Of a DNA stretch of 64,000 nt, positions 12,835 through 23,140 are shown in pieces. This stretch comes from Polyodon spathula (taxonomy: Eukaryota; Chordata; Actinopteri; Acipenseriformes; Polyodontidae). The stretch lies in contig NC_054564.1 of NCBI RefSeq assembly GCF_017654505.1, positions 6,928,121 to 6,992,120 on the forward strand, read 5' to 3'. The position numbers and the translations under genes were made by a program. Every line of letters starts with the position of its first letter. Position 1 is the stretch's first letter. The notes beneath the pieces were generated by a model. That model did no database searches and was not told the DNA's origin. It was given only the letters and a program-made list of their open reading frames with translations.

Positions 12835-13523
12835 TATATTTGTCCCTGGTGTTAACAAGGGGAGCCTTTCATCTTCTTCAAACACGCACGCAGCCTATGC
12901 CACAGAAAAGGGTTTTATGGTACAGTTCCCTTTTGTATTGTTTCAGAGATGGGGTAATTCGATCTAGCTGCTGCAAATCACACAGGGCATGCAGAGACCA
13001 GAGAACAACAACAACTGAAAGAAATCACAGACAAGAAATGACGGAGAGTGCCAAGAAAATGTTTCTCATTTGCGTTTCTTTTGGCACGAGACTAGTCATA
13101 CTTTTTCATTTCAGTTCGTTTGATTATTATGATTATGATTATTATTAAGATATTGTTGTGCCTTTAAGAAATGTTCTCTTCTAAAGGACATGCAATATCT
13201 TGACCGGGTTTTTAATTTGGATTTTTTTTCTTTCAGTTTGATGGTAGCCAGACGCATAGAATTAGTGTTGCCATCTTGTGTATAGGAAAGAAACGTATAT
13301 GTCAGATGAAACCCATGTAACAATATCAGGGCTTTTTTCTTGATGGCAACAATTCTGTGTTCATCGGGCATTTGTTATATACAGGAATAAAATGAATCTC
13401 ACACAGCAAACAGTTTTGTAATATGGGGGAATATCAGCACGATTTGGCGTGAATGCATACACAATCACACACTATTATAGACTGCTTTATTTAGTCCATC
13501 GTCATTTTCATTGTTATGTGGCC
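12835..13523. other. unassigned sequence
   Basis: Has a short imperfect GATTAT stretch near 13120-13146. Nothing else recognised. Confidence 0.5.
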
Positions 13524-13619
13524 GATTGTGATGTCACTGGTTTGAAACATTGTGATGTCACTGGAATGAACGATTGTGATGTCACTGGATTGAACGATTG
13601 TGATGTCACTGGTTTGAAC
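13524..13619. repeat. 24-bp minisatellite, four units
   Basis: Four units of 24 bp, each containing GATTGTGATGTCACTGG or a close variant. The TGATGTCA octamer starts at 13529, 13553, 13577 and 13601, exactly 24 bp apart. The octamer is one transition from the CRE palindrome TGACGTCA. As 24 is a multiple of three, the array reads as repeated 8-residue units, but nothing suggests it is translated. Confidence 0.9.
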
Positions 13620-13732
13620 AGGCTTTGTAATTGAAGCGAATTCTGAAAGGTGCCTCAGTTAAAAAATTGAAAGTAGGCGATGTCATCCGTAGGCTTTATA
13701 GAATTGTGAATTGTATTGTATTGTACAGTACA

Positions 13733-13870
13733 AAAGTCTCCCCTAGCAAAAGCATAGCAAAGTGTAATAAAGCACAGTGGAAACATGGTAAAGCATAGGT
13801 AAGCATGGTAAAACACAAAAAGGTTTGGTAAAGCACATTAATAAACAAGGTAACCCATGTAAATTATGGT
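13733..13870. mobile_element. family C repeat (TTATAAGGG-type), partial
   Basis: Contains AAGCATAGCAAAGTGTAATA and GGTAAAGCATAGGTAAGCAT, the reverse complement of the block in the copies at 24476, 35541 and 56484. It directly abuts a Tc1-type MITE at 13878. Confidence 0.65.
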
Positions 13871-13877
13871 AAGTGTA

Positions 13878-14075
13878 TACCGATATGGCCAAAAGTTTTG
13901 CATCACTAATGAACATAATTTAGATATTTTATTTAACATCATGTAATCAAAGAAACTACAAAATGATATCGCAAAAGTCAACCGCAAGCCATAATATTAA
14001 TACAGTATTTCATTTTTTTTTTTTTTCTGTTGAGTATATGGAAAACTACAAAGCGGTATGTAAATCCTATTAATT
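13878..14075. mobile_element. Tc1/mariner-type MITE, truncated
   Basis: Starts CGATATGGCCAAAAGTTTTG and continues with TAACATCATGTAATCAAAGA, an internal motif of the complete 6375-6704 copy in inverted orientation. The far end is missing. Confidence 0.7.
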
Positions 14076-15075
14076 ATATTTTAATTGCAGGGCAGAAATA
14101 AAAACATTTACCGAAAACAATACTGGTTTGTTTTAGATCATATCATCATTCCTAATCAAGACACCTGCAGATAGAAATGTAACACAACCCATATATTGAG
14201 TAAAAATGTACATGAACTGTGCTATGAATACCAAATTAACTCTACATCAGTTGACTTACATACTGAATGAAACTCTAAAACTGAATCTTCAAGATTAAAA
14301 TATTGTGCAGTTAGCTGATGTGCGCCACCTACTGGTACCAGCTTGTATTGCAGCTTGTCTTCTGGTTTCCTTGTTAATTGATGTTACAGTGTAGGCAATT
14401 AGAAAAGGCATAACAGATGCGTTTCAGAACCTAAAATACAAAAGTAAAACTTAACAACAATGCAATGTTTTTAAATATTACAGATCATTATTGTTTTTCC
14501 TAAAATAGCATTTTGTAGATATAATCTGTGCATCAAATTAGCACCCAGGCCACAAACAACTACAAAATTGCAACGCTGCATTACGACATTAAGTCAGAAA
14601 AGATGTCTGCTTCCAAAATACCATTAATGCAGAAAATAGCAACAGAAACACGGCCCCACATTATGCTCTATCTTCAAGCAGGATTTATGTCCCAAATAAA
14701 CCCAAAACCGCTTACATCGTGTCATATTTTTGGAAAGTGCATCGGCACAAAATCTTTTAAGTGGGTTTTTTGTGTGGTCCTCACCATAGTCAAGATAAAA
14801 CACTCTGGAATGTAAGCAGCGATTATGTTATCAATCTACCTTGAATTCCTCAGCTTGAAAGAGTGGGCAGGGAGAATGATTTTTTGGACAAGCACCCAAG
14901 ATCCACAACGGCAGTAAAAAGGGTTATCTTGCCTCGACCGAAAATCAGACTGAAAGACCAAGAGCAACCCTGCCCAACTCCTTGGCACAGACAGCAGAAC
15001 CGGCAGCATAGGGACTAGACTGTAATCGAGAGAAACCCTAGCTAATTTCTTATTACTGTTAGCCTTTTCTTTTTT
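14076..15075. other. unassigned sequence
   Basis: No exon recognised. Carries a strong CTCF-like motif listed separately. Confidence 0.5.
14322..14335 (-). promoter_or_regulatory. CTCF-like motif
   Basis: The minus strand reads CCAGTAGGTGGCGC, matching the core CTCF consensus (CCASYAGRKGGCRS) at every position. One of four such motifs in about 4.3 kb. Binding is not shown by sequence alone. Confidence 0.5.
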
Positions 15076-15290
15076 AGTGGCCAAAGGTTTTGCATCACCC
15101 TATAGAATTAACAGATTTTGCTTCATAAAGTCAAATGAAACCTGCTGAATAATGTTATGTTAACATATTGAATTGCACATCGCTTTGTAGTTTTCCATAT
15201 ACTTAACGAAGAACTGAAAAAAACTGAAACATGTGACATTTCAAAATCATTTTGTAGTTTCTTTGATTGCAAATTAGCAATGCTCATTTA
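15076..15290. mobile_element. Tc1/mariner-type MITE, truncated
   Basis: Begins AGTGGCCAAAGGTTTTGCAT and contains CATAAAGTCAAATGAAACCT and TTGTAGTTTTCCATATACTT as in the complete 6375-6704 copy. The right terminus is missing. Confidence 0.7.
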
Positions 15291-17085
15291 TTTTATTTTG
15301 AAATCCAGCCTCACAAGCCAGAATTTTTAAGAACAAAAGCGTTTTGTACAAAAATCTAGTTACATAAACAAGGCAGCTTTTCTCATTTAAAAAAAAACAA
15401 AAAAAAACGCTTGGGTTCATTTAGAAGAAAAAGGTTTTCTTAAAAGGTTCAATTTATAAAGTTAAAAAATAAATAAATAAAGACCGGGACTCATGAGGTC
15501 CCATAGAAACCGTGCGGGCCAACCTGCGTCAGTGCTCTCTCTGCGCTCCCTTCCATCTCCGTGGAAACAGTGCGAGAGTTGCCACCCCATTAGTCTTCAC
15601 AACAAGGCCCCTCAGCCACCTGGACCAGGCCCGAGTCATGTACAGAGAATTAGGCTGCTTAGCTGCATTTTGCGCTCAAAGTTGGGAGCAGCAAAAAGCA
15701 GTTTTTGATTTAGAATTTATGGAAAACTTACAACTCAGTCTGTTTTTTTTAGCCGCAACAGAACAGATGGGGCACTTGTAGCGGTGTCAAAACACATAAC
15801 TCAAATAGCCAGCACTAAACTGAAGCTGTATGTGAGCTGTCCTTTTCCTTCTAGCAATACCCTTCAGAATCATCTTAGTAATTACACCTATACATCTGTT
15901 AATAGTGTCCTCTGGCACACGTGTACAGCATTTAAATTGCAGTACTTTGTAAGCTAATGGTGTCTTCTGTTAACGTCAGTATGATTTACCCAGCCGCAGG
16001 GAGAAGATCCAATACAGGAGACTGGCCGTAACAGTGATGTATAAACAAAATGGACCTTCAACAAGGCGTGCTGGAGTACACAAAAGGCTAAACCAAGTCG
16101 GAATGATATGACTGTGTTACACTGTGGCTTTAAAAATTTAAAGCTACCGTTAAAAATAAATAAATAAATAAACAATTCAGGTATTGCGTTTCAGTACGAG
16201 CTGTGGTCCAAAACGTCGACTTTTACCGTATACACCGATTCGTGACTAAGGCATTAAAGGAGGCTTTCAATTGGCGGTTGGAAACTTTTATTCCTTAAAC
16301 TCAGTCTCCAATGGAAATGCCTTTTCCCTTATAAATTATCGAATGAGTTTAGAATTTAGGACTTTCTTCAAAGCGCGAGTGAAACGTTCAAACACACCTT
16401 TTTCCAAACATGCAAAAAAGAAACCCTTTGCTAGCGCTTGTAAGAGCAATGCAGTTTTCTATTTACTCAGTAACCTGACCCTGTAACGTCCTTCCCTTTT
16501 TCGCACAACAGGAAGCCTGTGTTTTGACGTTTGGAGCGTTTAATACGAATTCATGATCAGTTTAATTATCTGTAAACACTTCCATCTGTATACACTGCAT
16601 GGGATATTAGGAGTAAGACAACAAGACTACGCGTTTCAACTCAGGGCAGCTGTGCAAACCGAACTGCAAAGCCAGCCGGTCACAATGACTTACACAGAGT
16701 TCAGATTATTGTGATTAAGCAGGTGGAACAAAATACATGCATTCAAATGCAATTAAAAAAAAAATAATAATTCTGCAACAGGGAAACTGAGCGACATACA
16801 TATTTAACACGAATTTGAAAAACTGAGGACTACGATAAAAACACAGTTATAAGTCTTGAAGGAATTACAGCCTTGTCAGGTACAGTTTTTAAATGATAAA
16901 GCGTGCTTCTTGCGACGCCCTACATAGCGTGTGAAGTGCATGGCTGAAAAGATTTACAGAACGATTACATTACCTACAAACCCATTTGACGTATTTGATT
17001 GGCGAACACTTGAAAGCTATTTCTGAAAACATATAGTCCTTATCTTATCTTACTTTAAATGAAAGAAATAGATCTGTTTTGGATA

Positions 17086-17128
17086 TTTTTTTTTTTTTTT
17101 TTTTTTATGGAGGGGGGGGGGGGGGGGG
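17086..17128. repeat. poly(T) followed by poly(G)
   Basis: About 21 T, then ATGGA, then about 17 G. The G tract ends about 25 bp before the CTCF-like motif at 17153. Confidence 0.95.
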
Positions 17129-17152
17129 TTAAGAAATGCAATTCCAGACAAA

Positions 17153-17171
17153 CCTCTAGGGGGCGCTGCGG
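17153..17171 (+). promoter_or_regulatory. CTCF-like motif
   Basis: CCTCTAGGGGGCGCTGCGG differs at only one position from a canonical CTCF core (CCACNAGGGGGCGCTG) and is CpG-containing, as real sites often are. Confidence 0.5.
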
Positions 17172-17436
17172 TACCACAAACTGATCGAAGAGGACAGAAA
17201 GGGTATGAAATGAATGATCACGAATCAGGATCAGTAAATAGATTTTATTAATCTTGTTCAGAGCTGGTAGTTTGGCTCAAGTGCCCTAATGCAGGTCGAA
17301 TAGCTGGTTTAATAAAAGCCGATCGTAAGCACATTTGCCTCTCATACTCAAAAGGCGCTGCCATTTTTATTGAACAACCTTGGCATTATTTTCATTGTCA
17401 GTTTGCATGTCAGCGTCCCGGGTGACAGGGAACGTT

Positions 17437-17585
17437 CAATCGGCTTTTAAAACACTCCAAGCGCAAGTTAATTACCATTGATTGGTATTCGGTTGTAAAG
17501 GTGAGGGAAGGACAGCTTGTCTCGTTTTGAAATCAACACATCAGTGAATGGATATGTTTAATAGCTGCCGATAAATACTTTGAAG
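17437..17585 (+). repeat. dispersed repeat X, copy 1
   Basis: CAATCGGCTTTTAAAACACT begins a stretch that recurs at 22990-23140 in the same orientation. Shared blocks include GTAAAGGTGAGGG and GTTTTGAAATCAACAC. I estimate by eye about three quarters identity over about 110 bp. The family is not recognised: it could be an old transposon or a duplicated regulatory element. Confidence 0.65.
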
Positions 17586-18311
17586 TTGAAGTAGGAGAAT
17601 CAGCACAGTAGTCAGTGAGGATCTGAGAAGAAACAGCAATGGAGAATTATACCAAAACATAGGATATCAATTAACTATTAAGAAAATATAAATGATTGCT
17701 ATAGGTTTAATATGTAAACGGAATCCTCCCGTAAGACAAATAGTGACCTATAGTGACCATGCTTGGTATATACAAAAGGACAGATGATTCTGGAAGGTAG
17801 TCATTCTATTAAAATTAAATAACCAGCAACCTTCTCGGAAGGTCCCAGCCCTACAGCAATGCTGTTTTTATTATTATCAATAAAATCACAATTTCTACCA
17901 AAGAACGCTTGTCTTCTTTCATTATCTGCAATGTCCCATGCTATAAACAGTGACACGTGACATTGCAGAAGGGTTGCATCTACAAATGAAATGTCTGGCT
18001 CTAGAACACAAACAATCTATATATGTTTTTTGGACCTTATCAAGTTAAAAAAAATCAAACCTTTCTTAACTGTACTTAAAATGCATTAAATTCCTGAGAA
18101 TCTTTATTTCTACAGTAGTTTTTACAGATGTTTTTTTTTTTTCTCCCTTTGAAAAAAATATTAATTTATGTTATAAATTCTGAGCCCCTCCTATTTGAAA
18201 AAAAAAAAATTCTTCTTTTTTTTTAAAGCTGCTCTTCAGTTCTAGTTGTAGCCTGCCATAGATAGATACAGTGTAGGCTAGACCAGTCAGTCTTTATAGA
18301 AGTAAAAGCCT

Positions 18312-18325
18312 GCGCCATCTAGTGA
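18312..18325 (-). promoter_or_regulatory. CTCF-like motif
   Basis: The minus strand reads TCACTAGATGGCGC, one mismatch from the CTCF core consensus. Confidence 0.4.
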
Positions 18326-18584
18326 TCTGCTACTTTGGATCAAGTTTTGTTTTTCCGGGAATTGTACAGAAATGTATTTTTTGTGAATAGCACACTATTT
18401 TGAACCTAGTTCTTCTCACAGTATAGTTCTGACACATACCCGTTTTTATGCAGTCGTTGTCTTGAAAGGAGATTAAGCGGAACAGCATCATTTTAAATTC
18501 TCTATGTGGTCCTTAAATATCTAATTTACATACTGTACTCCACTTACAGATTGAGAGATCCTACCATGCAGTACAGCAGAAACA

Positions 18585-18600
18585 CCACAAGATGGCACTG
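18585..18600 (+). promoter_or_regulatory. CTCF-like motif
   Basis: CCACAAGATGGCACTG fits the CTCF core. It lies 273 bp from the minus-strand motif at 18312, giving a divergent pair. Confidence 0.4.
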
Positions 18601-18772
18601 CAAGTTCAGTCACAGCAGCACTGCAACACAGTTTCTAGAACAGGATGGAGGAATTCCACCCTTTTGGTTGTTTCTGAACAAAATACTGAATGAACAAATC
18701 GGCAAGCATGCCTCAGTCCCTCAGTCGAGAATATGTGGAAGCATGTTTAAGAGAAGAGATACGTATAACAGA

Positions 18773-18800
18773 CCCCCCCCCCCCCCCCCCCCCCCCCCCC
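18773..18800. repeat. poly(C) tract
   Basis: About 28 consecutive C residues. On the minus strand this is a long G run able to form G-quadruplex-like structure, and also a place where read length errors are likely. Confidence 0.95.
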
Positions 18801-19491
18801 TTAGCTTCTTGTTTTTATGAACAGTAACGATTGGGGCTTTTGTCACTTACTATGGCACTAGTCTTTCTGGGAAGACTAGAAAGTTTCTGATAAATTACTT
18901 TAAAAAAAAAATCTATTGAGGATAAAAGCTGTCAAAGTTACCAAATAGTTTACGCAGAATGAAAAATAAATAAATACTGAAGTTATTTTTTAAATCCCTT
19001 GTCTGTATGAGACGACACTTATTTTACCTCCAGGACACTGTCAACTAGCATACAGTAATGTCCTCCAGTCAAAGTGTCAGCTTTATATTGCTTGATTATT
19101 AAGAGCGGGAACAGATACTGTCTGATCTCTTACTGGCACCAAGCAGGTATACAAACCCCAAAAACTTCAGAGTATATTTTTTAATTGGACTATCTTAACC
19201 ATCACCGACTAGCACCAAGTCTCTAGAACCAACACGGCCAGTTGAAAACCAGTAAACTACCAGTTCTGACCAGTATAAACCAGTGCTGGTAACTGCTGGA
19301 ATTTCACTCATGGTGCATAATTATAAACCACCCTATTTCGTTCGGGTTACCCCGTTAGGGTTCCCAAAGGAGAAAGTACCGCGTATGTAACAATAGAACA
19401 ACGTGGTATAACAGTTTGTATAGGAAATGCTTTTCACAACTTTTCTGACTGTGTATGTTCACCAAGCGAAGCCCCAACAACCCCTAACCTC

Positions 19492-19995
19492 TCATGGTCC
19501 ACAACGAATCACGCGGTTGTTCAAATGGTTTCTTCTGAAAATACATTTGACAGCGACTGGGGTATTACAAGGAGACTTGCCGTTTGGATGATCCAAGCTG
19601 TCGGTAAATCTGAAACTCGGTTTCGTGCACCTCGTTGCAAAATCGTCAACGTATGCATGGTTTTTATTTGTGGGACACAGGTGTCCCTTGTACCTCAAAG
19701 GGTTAAACAGATCACACCAGGCCGGTTGGTTGTCAGCGTTGGTGTATATGTATTGATGAAAACACGGGTGACCTTTACAAATCGCACCACGAACATGTTG
19801 CAGAAATCTTTGCTTCTCGATAACGGCAAAGCACAGATCACCCTCCCTTTTACTGATGGAACTGCAGCCGCAAGCGTAGAACAACAAGGCGCTGATCGCA
19901 ATGATTCCAGTCATCACTCTCCTGAAACGACAGAGCAATGCCTCCGGAGAGAGGACAGCTAATGCATCACAATTCATTTTCTGAAATGTCAGCAA
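19492..19995 (-). CDS. candidate small secreted protein ORF (unrecognised)
   Basis: An uninterrupted minus-strand ORF of 167 codons with no homopolymer-driven bias. From an internal Met at about residue 28 it reads MTGIIAISALLFYACGCSSI, a plausible signal peptide. About nine cysteines follow, including DLCFAV, AICKGHPC, AWCDLF, GHLCP and TRCTKP. I do not recognise the family. Against it: no obvious TATA box upstream on the minus strand, no clear AATAAA soon after the stop, and a 145-codon ORF on the opposite strand over nearly the same interval, which hints that the local composition simply lacks stops. By rough estimate an ORF this long is uncommon but not impossible by chance in 64 kb. It could be a single-exon gene, a decayed gene or chance. 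Confidence 0.2.
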   Translation of the reverse strand: MLTFQKMNCDALAVLSPEALLCRFRRVMTGIIAISALLFYACGCSSISKREGDLCFAVIEKQRFLQHVRGAICKGHPCFHQYIYTNADNQPAWCDLFNPLRYKGHLCPTNKNHAYVDDFATRCTKPSFRFTDSLDHPNGKSPCNTPVAVKCIFRRNHLNNRVIRCGP

Positions 19996-20267
19996 AGACG
20001 GAATAAGAACTGAAGAAATGTTTGGGAATGATAAAGGCCATTCTGCCCTTCAAGACTAGTCCCTAGTTAGCACACCCTTCTCCCCTACTGATGTGACACT
20101 AGTTATTTCCCAGTGTTTTTAGATCCTGCTACTTCACCTGGTTGGCTATTCCATCCATTTCCTGTATAACTCTCTCGTAAAAAAAAAGTGCTTCTGATCT
20201 AAATAAACTTTTACTCAGCTTCCATTTCGTTTTTCTCTCTGTGCTCAATTTGAAGTAGTTTTGGATT
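19996..20267. other. unassigned sequence
   Basis: Nothing recognised between the candidate ORF and the LINE fragment. Confidence 0.5.
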
Positions 20268-20483
20268 AACTCTATCTAGACCATGTATGACTTTAAAGAC
20301 TCCCTTCAAGTCTCACACTTTCCCTTCTTTTTTTTCCCAGGCTACAAAGATTTCATTCTTTTACCCTGTCCTCATAGCTCACGGCATTCAGTCCTGGGAT
20401 CAGTCTAGTTCCCCTTCTCTCTACCTTCTCGAGTGCAATAATGTATTTATTTGCAATGAGGTGACCAAAACGACACACTGAAA
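20268..20483 (-). pseudogene. L2/CR1-type LINE reverse transcriptase C-terminal fragment
   Basis: The minus-strand translation between about 20440 and 20290 includes ALEKVERRGTRLIPGLNAVS followed by YEDRVKE, a stop, then NLCSLGKKRRES. This is the conserved module after the palm/thumb of L2/CR1-clade reverse transcriptases (typical form: QRRATRLIPGL...LSYEERL...LGL.SLE.RR). The in-frame stop and missing flanks make it a dead fragment. It belongs to a different subfamily from the LINE copies at 28142 and 52327. Confidence 0.75.
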
Positions 20484-22989
20484 AATGAAAAACGCGTATT
20501 GTGTATGATAGATAGACACAATTCCATAGGGATAGGGGTTAGTAATACAGGTTTAAATTTGTTTAAGTGTATTTATAAAGACAGTATATATAAGTATACA
20601 TACATACATATATATACATTATAGATAGGTGTCGCTATCTTTCTGTTGAGCAGCTCAGCAGCTCTGAGAGTCAATGAGTTCGTTGAGTCCGCGTTGAGGC
20701 AACGCTGCGCGTCACTAGCTCTCAACTGTGAGTTTAGCAACGATTTTAAGACTTGTTGCTTCTCAGCGTTGAATTAGTGCCTTTGTCAGAGGAAAGTGTG
20801 TTTGAAAGCAACTAGAGGTATTTATAAGGTAACCGCACATATATTTCTCTTTAAATCTAATGTCTTTGTGATGTCATTCACTACAGCTAATGATTTAACA
20901 ATCTGCGGTCCCTTTCTATTCAAACCTTCAGGCATCATGGTATCTAGTCTATTTATTCATTTATTTTCTTGTATTCTTCAATACTGTACTTTATATGTAT
21001 ATATATGCTCATGTGACAACCTTTATTAAGAGACCACCTGGTCTAAGTGACTGACCACTTCAAATTCCTAAAGTTACTGAACTTGGAAAGACGCAAGATA
21101 AAATTTGGCGTTGGAAAGACACAAGATACAGAGCATTTTGAAACGGAAAATAGAAAAGGGCGTATTCGTTGCTTTCACAGAATTGAGTCTTTGTAAATGC
21201 CTTATCTAAATGAATGTAATTCAATGACAGCACTTCCTTTTGTTCACGTTCCATCTTGGAGTCTTTTACAGTGTGTTTTCAACATACAGAATTACAGGAA
21301 GGCATGTCAGAGACACATAGATAATGTACAGGCACTCTTTCAAGGGACCACCTGTGTTAAGATGCCTCTGAATACAGGTTTGGCTGTATATCTATATCGA
21401 CACAGAAAGCCTAGTCTTTTTTTTGATAAATGGCTATATTGTAACCCCCCCCCCCCCCCCCCCCATGCATATCATAATGAGATATTTTAGAACTCAGGTT
21501 TGTTAGCTTCATGGCAGCACAGCTTCCCTTCAAAATGTAAACACCCCCATTCCTCCCAACATTCTTGGATAAACATGTACATGGCTGCTGATGGAGATAA
21601 ATGGGTCTCTGCAGAAGAAAAACTGTCAGGAATTCTAAACAGATCTTTTGGAACCTGCATGCAGTTAGCTTATATCTCCTAATTAACCAACACGGTCTAG
21701 CGGGATTTTGCCATCACCGCCAATTTTACCTGCAAAAATTGAGATATAAACTTGCACAAACCGGTCTAATCAGATTCACAATTGCAAAAATGTTTCCAGT
21801 ACAGCATGCCTAATTCATTCCAACGATAATGAATTTCTGCAGCCATTCATTCATTAAATCCAGTGTTATTTTTGCAGGCTTTTGCAATTAGCCTGATTTT
21901 CTTTTCCATTTATGCTGCAGCTGTCCTTGTTACTTTACGATGTTGCTTTAAAGAGCTGGTCACTGTCATCTTTTCTTTCTTATTTGCAAGGTTGCCTCTC
22001 AGACAGGTAAGCGTCCATTCTTGAGAATGACTCGCTCTCTCGTCTCGTGCACTGTTGTAAAGGACAAAAGGGCAACATCCTCGCTGCAGCGCTCATCAAA
22101 AACACATTGCGGCTTCCTATTTTAGATGCTGGGCTTGCATTGGTGGCTCTTAATGGCAAACCAATACTTTTAGTTTTGACGTCTGATGGACTGGCAGCCA
22201 GCTACAATGCCATCCTGCTAGAAATCTCTATGCTTGCAGGTCCCAGAACTTCTCTGTGCTTCCCTAAGTGATGGCATCCACAGCAGAGAAAGAGCAGAAC
22301 ACTGGGATTGACAAACAACACACATCGAGGGGGCTGCTGTCTTTAAATAATGCTCTGAACGGCTGCTTGAATAGATTGATTTCTGGTTTCAGTTATAGAG
22401 AAGCTCAGTGCTGCTGTAAGTTTATATTGTACTATTGAGTTTTCACGTTATCAGTGACTTTTCTTTGTCATTATTTCTAGGGATTGATGAGTATCATATT
22501 GGATCCTTTGAAATAGAGCTGTTTGCTGTGTGAATTCTTTGTACTTTATGTGTTTATATACTAGATGCACACATCACTCTAGTGCCAGGAACCAGAAAAG
22601 TAGATTTTATGAAATTTGCGACATGTGAATCCATACAAGAATCCTGAAATATCCTGAAATATAAAAATACAATCTAACAGGTTGCCATCACAATGGAAAA
22701 GGTACCACTGATATGCCACCCTGTTTTATAATCAATTATTTGTCTTACCTTTATTTTGTCCTTTTGTGTGATTTTTTTTAAATTATTTATTTATTTTATT
22801 TCCTTTAGTTTCCTTAGAAATGCATCCTCTGCTGTGAATTGTGACATAGGTAATCATGGGCAAGGTGTTGTCTCTGATTAAATTCGATAAAGAAATACAT
22901 ATCTCAGTCTCCACAGTGGTACCTCGTGTTAGGTTTCAGGAAAGGTCACTTTTATGTGACGAATCATTTGCATTTGCTAGTTTTGCTTC
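20484..22989. other. unassigned sequence
   Basis: Contains a short TA/CA-rich stretch near 20585-20625, an imperfect direct repeat near 21085-21125 (TTGGAAAGAC...CAAGATA twice) and a C run. No exon recognised. Confidence 0.5.
21445..21464. repeat. poly(C) tract
   Basis: 20 consecutive C residues. Confidence 0.95.
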
Positions 22990-23140
22990 CAATCGGCTTT
23001 CAAAACACTCAATGCGGAGGTAGTTGCCATTGACTGGCACTGAATTGTAAAGGTGAGGGGAGGACAGGTTTTCTTGTTTTGAAATCAACACGTTAATAAA
23101 GTGTGTTCTGATTTATTGAATACCTGTCGGGAAAAAACTT
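22990..23140 (+). repeat. dispersed repeat X, copy 2
   Basis: CAATCGGCTTTCAAAACACT starts the second copy of the repeat at 17437-17585. It shares GTAAAGGTGAGGGGAGGACAG-type sequence (cf. GTAAAGGTGAGGGAAGGACAG) and GTTTTGAAATCAACAC. Same strand, about 5.5 kb apart. Confidence 0.65.

Larger units (their letters stand above)
15291..17436. other. unassigned sequence with T/G homopolymers
   Basis: Includes a run of about 21 T (17086-17106) then about 17 G (17112-17128). No exon recognised. The segment 15493-15708 is moderately GC-rich and open but not recognisable as protein. Confidence 0.5.
17586..19491. other. unassigned sequence
   Basis: Holds two CTCF-like motifs and a long C run listed separately. 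No exon recognised. Confidence 0.5.

Noticed and set aside
19525..19962. 145-codon plus-strand ORF antisense to the candidate secreted protein ORF
   Set aside because: No recognisable domain or signal peptide, and the composition is less protein-like than the minus-strand reading, so treated as the shadow of that interval.
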